Source: an uncultured Nocardioides sp.
GTDB taxonomy: Bacteria; Actinomycetota; Actinomycetes; Propionibacteriales; Nocardioidaceae
Reading direction: 5' to 3'
DNA: 59,262 nucleotides
NCBI GenBank assembly: GCA_902805885.1
Contig: CADCUM010000119.1
Location: 1 to 59,262, forward strand
Shown: positions 7,942-15,825 of the stretch, in pieces
Layout of the letters: each line of letters begins with the position of its first letter
Position numbering within the stretch: the first letter of the stretch is position 1
The notes under the pieces: generated by a model
What the model was told of the DNA's origin: nothing
Databases searched by the model: none
The model's input: only the letters and a program-made list of their open reading frames with translations
Program-made: the position numbers and the translations under genes

Positions 7942-9113
7942 CGTGGCACCACGGCGCGGACCCGCCAGCCGCCGCCGGCGGGACCGGCCTCGATCGACCC
8001 GCCCACCGTCTCGACGCGTTCGCGCATGCCGGTCAGGCCGCGGCCGGGCGACGAGGCGGCCCGGGGCGGGCCGGTGCTGGTCACGTGCACCGCGAGCCCG
8101 TCCCCGGTCGCCTCGATGCTCACCCGAGCCGTCGGTCGTTCGCCCCCGTGCCGGGTCACGTTCGTCAGCGCCTCCTGCACGATGCGGTAGACGGTGAGGC
8201 CGACGGCGGGCGCGACGTCGACCTCCGGCGCCATCGTGAGCTCGACGTCCAGACCCGCCGATCGCACCCGGTCGACGAGCGCGGGGATGTCGGCCAGCCC
8301 CGGCTGCGGCTCCGTCGGGGCGTCGTCGTCGCGGAGCACGCCCAGCAGCCCCCGCATCTCCTCCAGCGCCTCGCGACCGGTCGTGGCGATGGTGTCGAGG
8401 ATCTCGGCGGCCCGCTCCGGCGACCGGGGCACCACCATCCGGCCTGCCTCCGCGTGGCTGACCACCACCGCGAGGGAGTGCGCCACCACGTCGTGCATCT
8501 CGCGCGCGATGCGCCGGCGCTCGTCGGCCGCGGCCCGCTCGGCGAGCTGGGCGGTCCACGCCGTGCGCGTCGCGTGGTAGCGGCCGAGCGCCCACGCGGC
8601 GAGGGTGCCCCCGATGACCGTCGTGCCCAGCATCAGCCACCAGGCCCAGGCCTCGATGGGCGTGCCGGTGAAGCCCCACAGCCGCGCCAGCGTGAGGCCG
8701 GACCCGGCCAGCGCGAGGCCCAGCGCCGCGTTGGGCCACGGGGCCCTCGTGCGGGCGCTGACGCTGTAGAGCAGCGGGTAGAAGCACAGCGTGCTCGGCA
8801 GCAGGATCGGCCCGTAGTCGGTCGCGTCCACCGGCGCCGTGCTGCCGTCGAGGTCGGGAGCGACCAGCAGCACCAGGCAGGCGAGCGCTCCGACGACGTA
8901 CGTCGCCCGCGGCCAGCGGTGCGCCGCGGCCACGGCGAGGTGCAGACCGAGCAGGGCGACGACCAGCGCGCCGACCCAGACGGGCGCGAGTCCCCCGCCG
9001 CGAGCGGCGTGGAGGCTCTGCGGGAGCAGGACCAGCGCCAGGGAGCCCGCGAGCAGCAGCTGCATCGCGTCGGCGACCCCGCGCGACCGCGGCGCGGCGG
9101 CGGGCGTGGTCAC
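7938..9113 (-). CDS. membrane sensor histidine kinase (HisKA_3 type)
   Basis: A 391-residue kinase. The N-terminal sensor has about five or six membrane helices within residues 15-178. A HisKA_3 dimerisation segment follows, with phospho-accepting H207 in REMHDVVAHSLAVVV, and then an HATPase domain ending GRGLTGMRERVETVGG. The start is GTG at 9113, preceded on the minus strand by TATCGT at a six-base distance, so translation is probably leaderless. The kinase gene leads the operon and overlaps the response regulator. Such membrane-embedded sensors without an external domain often sense the cell envelope (inference). Confidence 0.9.
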   Translation of the reverse strand: MTTPAAAPRSRGVADAMQLLLAGSLALVLLPQSLHAARGGGLAPVWVGALVVALLGLHLAVAAAHRWPRATYVVGALACLVLLVAPDLDGSTAPVDATDYGPILLPSTLCFYPLLYSVSARTRAPWPNAALGLALAGSGLTLARLWGFTGTPIEAWAWWLMLGTTVIGGTLAAWALGRYHATRTAWTAQLAERAAADERRRIAREMHDVVAHSLAVVVSHAEAGRMVVPRSPERAAEILDTIATTGREALEEMRGLLGVLRDDDAPTEPQPGLADIPALVDRVRSAGLDVELTMAPEVDVAPAVGLTVYRIVQEALTNVTRHGGERPTARVSIEATGDGLAVHVTSTGPPRAASSPGRGLTGMRERVETVGGSIEAGPAGGGWRVRAVVPR

Positions 9114-9133
9114 CCGTGCACGATAGCCGCTGC

Positions 9134-9871
9134 TCAGCTCCAGCGGTCCGTCCGCGACAGCAGGGCCGCGACGGCGGCGACGCCCGCGGTGGAGGTCCGC
9201 AGCACCTCCGCACCGAGCCGTACGACGCGGGCACCCGCCGCCTCGAACATCGCCAGCTCCTCCTCGGCCAGGCCGCCCTCGGGTCCCACGACGAGCAGGA
9301 GCGAGCCGGCCGGCACGTCCAGCGACGCGAGACCCGTCGTCGCTCCCTCGTGGAGGACGAGCGCGAGGTCGGCCGCGCCGACCAGCGCCGCCACCTCGTC
9401 GGTGGATGCGAGCGGGGACACCTCGGGGTGCCAGGCACGGCGGGACTGCTTCGCGGCCTCCCGCGCGGTGGCGGCCCACTTGGCGTGCGACTTCAGCGCC
9501 CGGTCGCCGCGCCACACGGCGACGCTCCGCGAGGCCGCCCACGGCACGACGCGGTCCACGCCCACCTCGGTCAGCACCTCGACGGCCAGCTCGCCCCGAT
9601 CGCCCTTGGGCAGCGCCTGGACGACGGTCACGAGCGGTCCCGGCCGGTCCACGCGCTCGACCGACTCGACCGTCACGGCGAACACCCGCTTGCCGGTCGA
9701 GGAGACGGGCCCGGTGGCGCGGGTGCCGGCCCCGTCGGTGAGCACGACCGCCTCGCCCTCGCGGAGGCGTCGTACGGCGACCGCGTGGTGGGCCTCGTCA
9801 CCGGTGACCTCGACGACCGCACCCGGACCGACCCCGACGAGGGTCGGCACCAGGTGCACCGGGAGCGACAC
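9134..9871 (-). CDS. rsmE: 16S rRNA m3U1498 methyltransferase RsmE
   Basis: A 245-residue SPOUT methyltransferase that methylates U1498 of 16S rRNA using SAM. The knot-forming motifs are VGPEGGLAEEEL and LGAEVLRTSTAGVAA near the C-terminus; the N-terminal half carries a PUA-like segment (GDEAHHAVAVRRLREGE). The GTG at 9871 is four bases after the dnaJ stop. An hrcA-dnaJ-rsmE order is the usual actinobacterial arrangement, so this gene is probably under HrcA control as the third gene of that operon. Confidence 0.93.
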   Translation of the reverse strand: MSLPVHLVPTLVGVGPGAVVEVTGDEAHHAVAVRRLREGEAVVLTDGAGTRATGPVSSTGKRVFAVTVESVERVDRPGPLVTVVQALPKGDRGELAVEVLTEVGVDRVVPWAASRSVAVWRGDRALKSHAKWAATAREAAKQSRRAWHPEVSPLASTDEVAALVGAADLALVLHEGATTGLASLDVPAGSLLLVVGPEGGLAEEELAMFEAAGARVVRLGAEVLRTSTAGVAAVAALLSRTDRWS

Positions 9872-9875
9872 CGGC

Positions 9876-11048
9876 TCAGCCGTTGAAGGCGTCGCGCAGC
9901 CGGCCGAAGACCGACTTGTGCTGGGGCCCCGACTGCTGTCCGAACGCCTCCTCGCCCCGCAGCCCGGCGAGCTCGCGCACCAGCTCCTCCTGCCGCCCGT
10001 CGAGCCGGGTCGGGGTCTCCACCACGACCGTGACGACGAGGTCGCCCCGGCCGCCACGCAGGCCCGGGACTCCGAACCCGCGGATGACCTGCTCGCTGCC
10101 CGACTGCGTGCCGGGGCGCACCTCGAGCTCGTAGGTCGTCCGGGTCTCCGACTCCTCCGCCTCGGCCGTCCTGGGCAGGTCGGCCTCGAGGAGCGGCATC
10201 GTCAGGGTCGTGCCCAGGGCGGCCACCGTCATGGGGAGCGAGACGCTGGTGTGCAGGTCGTTGCCGTGGCGGGTGAACGTGGGGTGCGGCTCGACGTGGA
10301 TCTCGACGTAGAGGTCACCGGCCGGACCGCCTCCGGGGCCGACCTCGCCCTCGCCGACGAGCTGGACCCGCGTGCCGTTGTCGACGCCGGCGGGGATCTT
10401 GACGGTGATGGTGCGGCGCGAGCGGACCCGGCCGTCGCCGCTGCACTCGCGGCACGGGTCGGGGATGATCGAGCCGTGGCCGCGGCAGGCGGCGCAGGGG
10501 CGGAGGGTGCGGATCTCGCCCAGGAACGAGCGCTGGACCTGGGCCACCTCGCCGGCACCCCGACACGTCTCGCAGGTGATCGGCGACGTGCCGGGCGCGG
10601 TCCCGTCACCCTGGCAGGCCTCGCAGCGCACCGCCGTGTCGACCTTGAGGTCGCGGGTGACGCCGAAGGCGGCCTCGGCGAGGGTCGCGTCGAGCCGGAT
10701 CAGCGCGTCCTGGCCGCGCCGGTGGCGCGGGCGCGGGCCCCGGCCGGCGGTGGCACCGGGGGCCCCGCCGCCGAAGAACGCGTCCATGATGTCGGTGAAG
10801 GAGAAGCCCGCTCCCGCACCGCCGAAGCCCGCACCGAAGGCGTCGCCGCCCCGGTCGTACGCCGCCCGCTTCTGCGGGTCGCTCAGCACCTCGTAGGCGC
10901 GCGAGACGTCCTTGAACCGCTCCTGGGTGGCGGGGTCCGGGTTGACGTCGGGGTGCAGCTGGCGCGCCAGCCGGCGGTAGGCCTTCTTGATGGCGTCGGC
11001 GTCGGCGTCACGGGAGACGCCGAGGATCTCGTAGGGGTCCTGGGTCAC
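9876..11048 (-). CDS. dnaJ: chaperone DnaJ
   Basis: A 390-residue type I J-protein that stimulates DnaK ATPase. The J domain has HPD at residues 32-34, followed by a Gly/Phe-rich linker (about 70-105). Four CxxCxGxG zinc repeats follow ([32 protein letters not shown]), then the substrate-binding C-terminal domains. The GTG start overlaps the hrcA stop (GTGA, 11045-11048). This is the dnaJ2-type copy that travels with hrcA rather than with dnaK-grpE. Heat-shock control through the CIRCE site is expected. Confidence 0.95.
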   Translation of the reverse strand: MTQDPYEILGVSRDADADAIKKAYRRLARQLHPDVNPDPATQERFKDVSRAYEVLSDPQKRAAYDRGGDAFGAGFGGAGAGFSFTDIMDAFFGGGAPGATAGRGPRPRHRRGQDALIRLDATLAEAAFGVTRDLKVDTAVRCEACQGDGTAPGTSPITCETCRGAGEVAQVQRSFLGEIRTLRPCAACRGHGSIIPDPCRECSGDGRVRSRRTITVKIPAGVDNGTRVQLVGEGEVGPGGGPAGDLYVEIHVEPHPTFTRHGNDLHTSVSLPMTVAALGTTLTMPLLEADLPRTAEAEESETRTTYELEVRPGTQSGSEQVIRGFGVPGLRGGRGDLVVTVVVETPTRLDGRQEELVRELAGLRGEEAFGQQSGPQHKSVFGRLRDAFNG

Positions 11049-12073
11049 TGCTGTCCTTCATCGAGGATCCGGGAGACGTAGCGCGCGACCGCACGCACCG
11101 CCACCATGGATCCGGGGTAGTCCATCCGGGTCGGGCCGACCACGCCCAGGGAGCCGAGGTGCTGGTCGGTGGGTCCGTAGCCGGTCGCGACGACGCTCGT
11201 CGCGGCCAGCTGGGTGTAGGGGCCCTCGGCGCCGATGCGCACGGTCACCGAGTCGCCGGCACCCGCCTCGCCGAGCAGCCTGAGCAGCACCACGTGCTCC
11301 TCCAGCGCCTCGAGCAGGGGGCGTACGGCGGTGTCGAAGCTGTCGCCGAAGCGCGCCAGGTTGGCGGCGCCGCCCACGGCGATGCGCTCGTCGCTGCGGT
11401 GGTCGGACATCGCCTCGGCCAGCACGGCCACGACCTCCGCCGTCGTCGCCGACGAGCCGGGCGCCACCTGCTCCGGCAGCTCGGCCAGCGCGCTCGCCGC
11501 GTCGGCGATCCGCTCGCCGGCGGTCGCCTGGTTGATCCGCGTGCGCAGCTCCGCCAGGTCCGCGTCGGAGACCTCCCGCCCGAGCTCGACCAGCCGCTGC
11601 TCGACGCGTCCGGTGCTGAGGATGAGGATCAGCATGAGCCGGGTCGGCGTGAGCGAGACGAGCTCGACGTGGCGCACGGTCGAGCGGGAGAGCGTGGGGT
11701 ACTGCACGATCGCGACCTGCCGCGTCAGCTGGCTCAGCAGGCGCACCGAGCGCTGGACCACGTCGTCGAGGTCCACCGCGCCGTCGAGGAGCGTGGCGAT
11801 CGCGCGCCGCTCGGCCGCGCTCATCGGCTTCAGCGTCGCCAGGCGGTCGACGAAGAGGCGGTAGCCCTTGTCGGTCGGCACCCGGCCGGCGCTGGTGTGG
11901 GGCTGGTGGATGTAGCCCTCGTCCTCGAGCGCCGCCATGTCGTTGCGGACCGTCGCCGGGGAGACGCCCAGGCTGTGGCGCTCGACCAGGGCCTTCGAGC
12001 CGACCGGCTCCTCGGTGGCGACGTAGTCCTCGACGATCGCCCGGAGGACGGCGAGCTTGCGGTCCTCGACCAT
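11045..12073 (-). CDS. hrcA: heat-inducible transcriptional repressor HrcA
   Basis: A 342-residue repressor. The N-terminal winged helix contains [38 protein letters not shown] sequence (about 35-70), with the GAF-like inserted dimerisation domain after it. I chose ATG 12073, with AGGAGG six bases upstream, over the adjacent GTG at 12076. The CIRCE operator lies 31 bases upstream of the start, so HrcA represses its own operon with dnaJ and rsmE. Family knowledge: GroEL keeps HrcA active until heat stress diverts the chaperonin. Confidence 0.95.
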   Translation of the reverse strand: MVEDRKLAVLRAIVEDYVATEEPVGSKALVERHSLGVSPATVRNDMAALEDEGYIHQPHTSAGRVPTDKGYRLFVDRLATLKPMSAAERRAIATLLDGAVDLDDVVQRSVRLLSQLTRQVAIVQYPTLSRSTVRHVELVSLTPTRLMLILILSTGRVEQRLVELGREVSDADLAELRTRINQATAGERIADAASALAELPEQVAPGSSATTAEVVAVLAEAMSDHRSDERIAVGGAANLARFGDSFDTAVRPLLEALEEHVVLLRLLGEAGAGDSVTVRIGAEGPYTQLAATSVVATGYGPTDQHLGSLGVVGPTRMDYPGSMVAVRAVARYVSRILDEGQQ

Positions 12074-12104
12074 CACGGTCCTCCTCTCGCGATCGGCGGG
12101 GCGG

Positions 12105-12131
12105 CTGGCACTCCCCGTGGGTGAGTGCCAA
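12105..12131 (-). promoter_or_regulatory. CIRCE operator (HrcA binding site)
   Basis: Inverted repeat CTGGCACTC, a nine-base spacer, and GAGTGCCAA, matching the CIRCE form TTAGCACTC-N9-GAGTGCTAA in the inner bases of both arms. It lies between hrcA (start 12073) and the divergent MBL-fold gene (start 12152). A TACGCT on the minus strand at 12138-12133 could be the hrcA -10, placing the operator over the transcription start. The TAGGCT serving the plus-strand gene (12138-12143) is also within reach, so HrcA might affect both. Confidence 0.9.
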
Positions 12132-12151
12132 GCGTACTAGGCTCCTGCCGC

Positions 12152-13027
12152 ATGGCTGAGTTCGCTGCGGGTTCCACCACCGGGTTCACCGAGGTCGCCG
12201 ACCGTGTCTGGGTCGCCCGCTACGCCTGGTTCGACGTCAACGTGACCGCCATCGGCTCCGACAGGGGGCTCCTCGTCGTGGACACCCACGGATCGGCGGC
12301 GGCGGCCCGCGAGGTGATCGACGACCTCCGCCGCCTCGACCGTGGCGGCGTGCACGCGGTCGTCAACACGCACGCCCACTTCGACCACTGCTTCGGCAAC
12401 GGCGCGTTCCGCGAGGCGTACGGCGACCTCCCCATCCATGCCCACGAGACCGTCCCGGCCGACACGCTGGCGTCGGCGGCACGCATCCGGACGGCGTACG
12501 AGCAGGGGCTGGACGACCCGAGGCGCGAGGACCTGCTGGCGACCGAGGTCGTGCCGGCCGACCGCACGTTCTCCTCCGCGGTGGCGCTCGACCTCGGCGA
12601 CCGCATGGTCGAGCTCGTCCACCCCGGCCGCGGCCACACCGCCGGCGACCTCGTGGTCCGCGTCCCCGACGTCGACGTGGTGCTCGCCGGCGACCTGGTC
12701 GAGGAGTCGGGCCCCCCGGTGTACGGCGAGGACTGCTGGCCGATGGACTGGCCGATGACCCTGGACCTGGTGGTCGGCCTCACGACGACGCGCTCCGTCG
12801 TCGTGCCCGGCCACGGCGCCCCGGTCGGCCGCGAGTTCCTCGAGGACCAGCGCGGCGACGTCGGGGTGGTCGCGGAGACGGTCCGCGACCTCGCCTCCCG
12901 GGGCGTGCCGCTGGACCAGGCCGTCGAGGTGGGCGACTGGCCGTGGGAGGCGGACCGCCTCGAGCACGCCGTACGGCGGGGCTACGAGCAGCTCCCGCGC
13001 AGCCAGCGTCGCCTGCCGCTGGTCTGA
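12152..13027 (+). CDS. MBL-fold metallohydrolase
   Basis: A 291-residue metallo-beta-lactamase-fold hydrolase. The metal motif is THAHFDH (H74, H76, D78, H79), with H162 in GRGHTAGD, an aspartate in VVLAGDLVEE, and a histidine in VVPGHGAP. The arrangement is that of subclass-like or quinol-type MBL proteins whose substrate cannot be read. The ATG at 12152 follows TAGGCT (12138-12143) by eight bases. It is divergent from hrcA, and the CIRCE site sits in the shared intergenic region. Confidence 0.85.
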   Translation: MAEFAAGSTTGFTEVADRVWVARYAWFDVNVTAIGSDRGLLVVDTHGSAAAAREVIDDLRRLDRGGVHAVVNTHAHFDHCFGNGAFREAYGDLPIHAHETVPADTLASAARIRTAYEQGLDDPRREDLLATEVVPADRTFSSAVALDLGDRMVELVHPGRGHTAGDLVVRVPDVDVVLAGDLVEESGPPVYGEDCWPMDWPMTLDLVVGLTTTRSVVVPGHGAPVGREFLEDQRGDVGVVAETVRDLASRGVPLDQAVEVGDWPWEADRLEHAVRRGYEQLPRSQRRLPLV

Positions 13028-13090
13028 GCCCTGCTCCTTCTGAGCCCTGCGGGGGTGGACGCCCCGGCCCCGATGGCCTAGGACTGGGAC

Positions 13091-13420
13091 ATGACCGAGA
13101 CGCCCGACGCCCAGTCCGACTCCCCGACCCAGGCAGCGCCTGCGACCTCCGGGACCAGCCCCGCCGACGCCGACCACGAGGGCGGCACCACCGCCCCCGA
13201 GGGCCAGAGCATCGCGGGGATCAGCGACGACCAGCTCCCCGAGGACCTCCAGCCCACCGACGACAACCCGCTCGCGAAGCCCCTCGACCCGGACGACGAG
13301 AAGACCAAGAGCCACGAGGAGCTCGAGATGGACGCCACGCAGGAGGACGACGACGCCGAGACCGGCGGCGGCGCCAACAGCGGCGAGGGCGCCCAGGGCG
13401 CGGGTCTCGCGGAGGGCTGA
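13091..13420 (+). CDS. acidic low-complexity protein, function unknown
   Basis: A 109-residue soluble protein rich in Asp, Glu, Ser, Thr, Pro and Gly with very few hydrophobic residues, so probably disordered. The segment DDQLPEDLQPTDDNPLAKPL is the most distinctive. No catalytic motif or signal peptide is visible. TAGGAC (13079-13084) lies six bases before the ATG. Similar acidic sequences are common as small actinobacterial hypotheticals; the C-terminal tail of the AlkB-like protein at 54741 is of the same type. Confidence 0.65.
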   Translation: MTETPDAQSDSPTQAAPATSGTSPADADHEGGTTAPEGQSIAGISDDQLPEDLQPTDDNPLAKPLDPDDEKTKSHEELEMDATQEDDDAETGGGANSGEGAQGAGLAEG

Positions 13421-13481
13421 GGCCGTCCCGGCGGCGGCGTGGCACCACAGCGCCGCCGCCGCACGCACCTAGCGTGGGACG

Positions 13482-14333
13482 GTGCCTTCCCCCACCGACC
13501 GCTACGGCTCCGACGTCCTGGCCTCCGACTGGCGTGTCCCGAAGCGCGGGCGCGCCGAGGAGACCCCGGCGGCCGTCGGGCTGGTGGTCGAGGAGGTCAC
13601 CACCGACTGGTGCGGCGAGGTCGTGGCGATCGACCGTGACCTCGACACGCTGACCCTGGAGGACCGCCGGGGCAAGCGCCGCACGTTCCCGCTGGGCCCC
13701 GGCTTCCTCCTCGAGGGACGGCCGGTGGTGCTCACCCGGCCGGTCACCGCCAGGCTCCCGCCCCAGCCCACGCGTACGGCGTCGGGCTCGGTCGCCGTGG
13801 CAGGCGCCGGCGCCCGGGTGGCGCGGGCCAGCCGGATCTTCGTCGAGGGCCGGCACGACGCCGAGCTCGTCGAGAAGGTCTGGGGCGACGACCTGCGCAT
13901 CGAGGGCGTGGTGGTGGAGTACCTCGGCGGCGTCGACGACCTCGCCGACCACCTCCGTGACTTCCGGCCCGGACCGGAGAGACGCGTCGGCGTGCTCGTC
14001 GACCACCTCGTGCCCGGCTCCAAGGAGTCGCGCATCGCGCAGGGCATCGCCCGCTCCCCCGTCGGCAAGCACGTCCTGGTCGTCGGCCACCCGTTCATCG
14101 ACATCTGGCAGGCGGTCAAGCCCGAGCGCCTCGGCATCGAGCGCTGGCCCGACGTCCCGCGGGGCATCGACTGGAAGACGGGCACGTGCCAGCAGCTCGG
14201 CTGGCCCCACCGCGACCAGGCCGACATCGCACGGGCGTGGAAGCACGTCCTGGGACGCGTCCACTCCTTCGCCGACCTCGACCCCGCCCTGCTGGGGCGG
14301 GTCGAGGAGCTCATCGACTTCGTGAGTGGGTAG
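13482..14333 (+). CDS. DUF3097 family protein
   Basis: A 283-residue soluble protein widely conserved in Actinobacteria. Recognisable stretches are RYGSDVLASDW at the N-terminus, SRIFVEGRHDAELVEKVWGDDLR in the middle (resembling the start of a Toprim-like fold), and the C-terminal GVLVDHLVPGSKES and VVGHPFIDIWQAVKP. The GTG start follows TAGCGT (13470-13475) by six bases, so the mRNA is probably leaderless. The Toprim-like segment hints at nucleic-acid or phosphotransfer chemistry, but the biochemical role is unknown to me. Confidence 0.82.
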   Translation: MPSPTDRYGSDVLASDWRVPKRGRAEETPAAVGLVVEEVTTDWCGEVVAIDRDLDTLTLEDRRGKRRTFPLGPGFLLEGRPVVLTRPVTARLPPQPTRTASGSVAVAGAGARVARASRIFVEGRHDAELVEKVWGDDLRIEGVVVEYLGGVDDLADHLRDFRPGPERRVGVLVDHLVPGSKESRIAQGIARSPVGKHVLVVGHPFIDIWQAVKPERLGIERWPDVPRGIDWKTGTCQQLGWPHRDQADIARAWKHVLGRVHSFADLDPALLGRVEELIDFVSG

Positions 14334-14516
14334 TGGTCTCCGCGCCCGTCACGTCCGCTTCCTGCGTAGGCCTCCAGTCGGATGGGCGTCCGCGGCGCGC
14401 CCGGGAGTGCAGGAGGAGCGGCGAGGCCGGAGGAGCGGAGCGGGGGAGGCCGCGGGCGCGACGACGAACGAGCGGGCTTCCAGCGCCGCGGACATGCGCC
14501 GAAGGCGCCAGACGAC
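14334..14516. other. purine-rich intergenic region with long-range complementarity
   Basis: 183 bases between convergent DUF3097 and hemW. A purine-rich block (about 14409-14450) is flanked by complementary segments: GGCCTCC at 14369-14375 with GGAGGCC at 14445-14451, and CGCGCCCG at 14397-14404 with CGGGCGCG at 14453-14460. A short GCGCC-GAA-GGCGC hairpin lies near 14496-14508. No ORF fits. It may be a structured 3' region or bidirectional terminator. Confidence 0.4.
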
Positions 14517-15734
14517 TCAGCCCACCAGGTCGCGGACGATCCCGTCCGCGAGGAGCCGCCCCCGTCGGGTGAGCACCAGGCGCTCGACGCTGATCTCGAC
14601 GAGCCCCTCGTGGACGAGCCGCGCCACGTGCGCGCGGCCGGGGGCGTCCAGCACCGAGACCGGCAGCCCGTCGACCAGGCGCAGCTCGAGCAGGATGCGC
14701 TCGGTCCGCTGGTCACGCCAGGACAGCTGCTCGCGCCCGAGCGCAGGAGACACCCCGCGCGCCAGCCGCTCGGCGTACGCCGTGGGGTGCTTGACGTTCC
14801 ACCACCGCACGCCGCCGACGTGGGAGTGGGCGCCCGGCCCGACGCCCCACCAGTGGCCCCCGGTCCAGTAGAGGACGTTGTGGCGGCACCGGTGCTGCGG
14901 GGAGCGCGCCCAGTTGGAGACCTCGTACCACGACAGTCCCGCCGCGGCGAGCCGCTCGTCGGCGACGACGTACTTGTCGGCGAGGTCGTCCTCGTCGGGC
15001 ATCGGCAGCTCGCCGCGCCGGACCCGCCGGGCCAGGGCGGTGCCCTCCTCGACGATCAGGCTGTAGGCCGAGACGTGATCGGGCTCGCACGCGAGCGCAG
15101 CACCGAGCGTCTCCTCCCAGTCGGCCATCGACTCCCCGGGCGTGCCGTAGATGAGGTCGAGGCTCACCTGGTCGAAGCCCGCCTGCCTGGCCCAGTCCAC
15201 GACCGCCGGGACCCGCAGCGGGTCATGGGTGCGGTCCAGCGTCCGCAGGACCCGGTCGACCGCCGACTGCATGCCGAAGCTGACCCGGTTGAACCCGGCC
15301 GTGCGCAGCTCCGCGAGGTCCCAGGCGGCCACGCTGTCGGGGTTGGCCTCGGTGGTGATCTCCACGCCGTCGGCCAGCCCGAACTCCGCGGCGGCGCTGG
15401 CCACGATCGCGCCGAGGTCACCGGGGCTGAGGAGGGTGGGCGTGCCGCCGCCGAAGAAGATGGTGTCGATCTTCACGTCGCGGTGGCCCAGCACGTGGCG
15501 GGCGAAGCGGATCTCGCGGATCGCGGCCTCGGCGTACGTCGACCGCCCGGCGCCGACCTCGTCCCCGAGCTCCTCGGCGGTGTAGGTGTTGAAGTCGCAG
15601 TAGCCGCAGCGCACCCGGCAGAAGGGGACGTGCACGTAGAGGCCGAAGGGTCGTGAGCCGAACTCGGCCCACGCCTCGTCTGGCAGCAGGCCGTCCTCGG
15701 GAGCGGGCTCGCCGTCGGGGAGGGCGGGTGGCAC
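14517..15734 (-). CDS. hemW: HemW-like radical SAM heme chaperone
   Basis: A 405-residue radical SAM protein. The cluster motif is CRVRCGYC (C39, C43, C46), followed by GGGTPTLL and the later HRCRHNVLYWTGGHWWGVGPGAHS segment typical of HemW. These proteins bind heme and deliver it to targets; older annotation calls them oxygen-independent coproporphyrinogen oxidase. I chose GTG 15734, giving an N-terminus PPALPDGEPAPEDG as seen in actinobacterial homologues. TTGGAT on the minus strand sits six bases upstream, which also supports it. A perfect 16-bp hairpin separates it from fadD. Confidence 0.9.
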   Translation of the reverse strand: MPPALPDGEPAPEDGLLPDEAWAEFGSRPFGLYVHVPFCRVRCGYCDFNTYTAEELGDEVGAGRSTYAEAAIREIRFARHVLGHRDVKIDTIFFGGGTPTLLSPGDLGAIVASAAAEFGLADGVEITTEANPDSVAAWDLAELRTAGFNRVSFGMQSAVDRVLRTLDRTHDPLRVPAVVDWARQAGFDQVSLDLIYGTPGESMADWEETLGAALACEPDHVSAYSLIVEEGTALARRVRRGELPMPDEDDLADKYVVADERLAAAGLSWYEVSNWARSPQHRCRHNVLYWTGGHWWGVGPGAHSHVGGVRWWNVKHPTAYAERLARGVSPALGREQLSWRDQRTERILLELRLVDGLPVSVLDAPGRAHVARLVHEGLVEISVERLVLTRRGRLLADGIVRDLVG

Positions 15735-15770
15735 GCGTGCATCCAACCACGCGGACGCCCTCGGGACGCA

Positions 15771-15806
15771 GAACGGGTGCCGGTGGACAGCCACCGGCAC
15801 CCGTTC
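15771..15806 (-). terminator. perfect hairpin after fadD
   Basis: A 16-bp perfect stem (15771-15786 with 15791-15806) and a four-base loop, 20 bases past the fadD stop and 36 bases before the hemW start. No T tract follows, as is common for actinobacterial terminators. It should end fadD transcription before hemW. Confidence 0.75.
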
Positions 15807-15825
15807 GACGAGACGACTCAGGAGG

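Noticed and set aside
9872..10057. Upstream extension of rsmE into dnaJ
   Set aside because: The added residues are the shadow of dnaJ in another frame. GTG 9871 gives the standard RsmE length.
14517..15800. hemW start further upstream at 15800
   Set aside because: The extra 22 residues overlap the fadD terminator hairpin and do not match homologues. GTG 15734 fits the family and a TTGGAT element.
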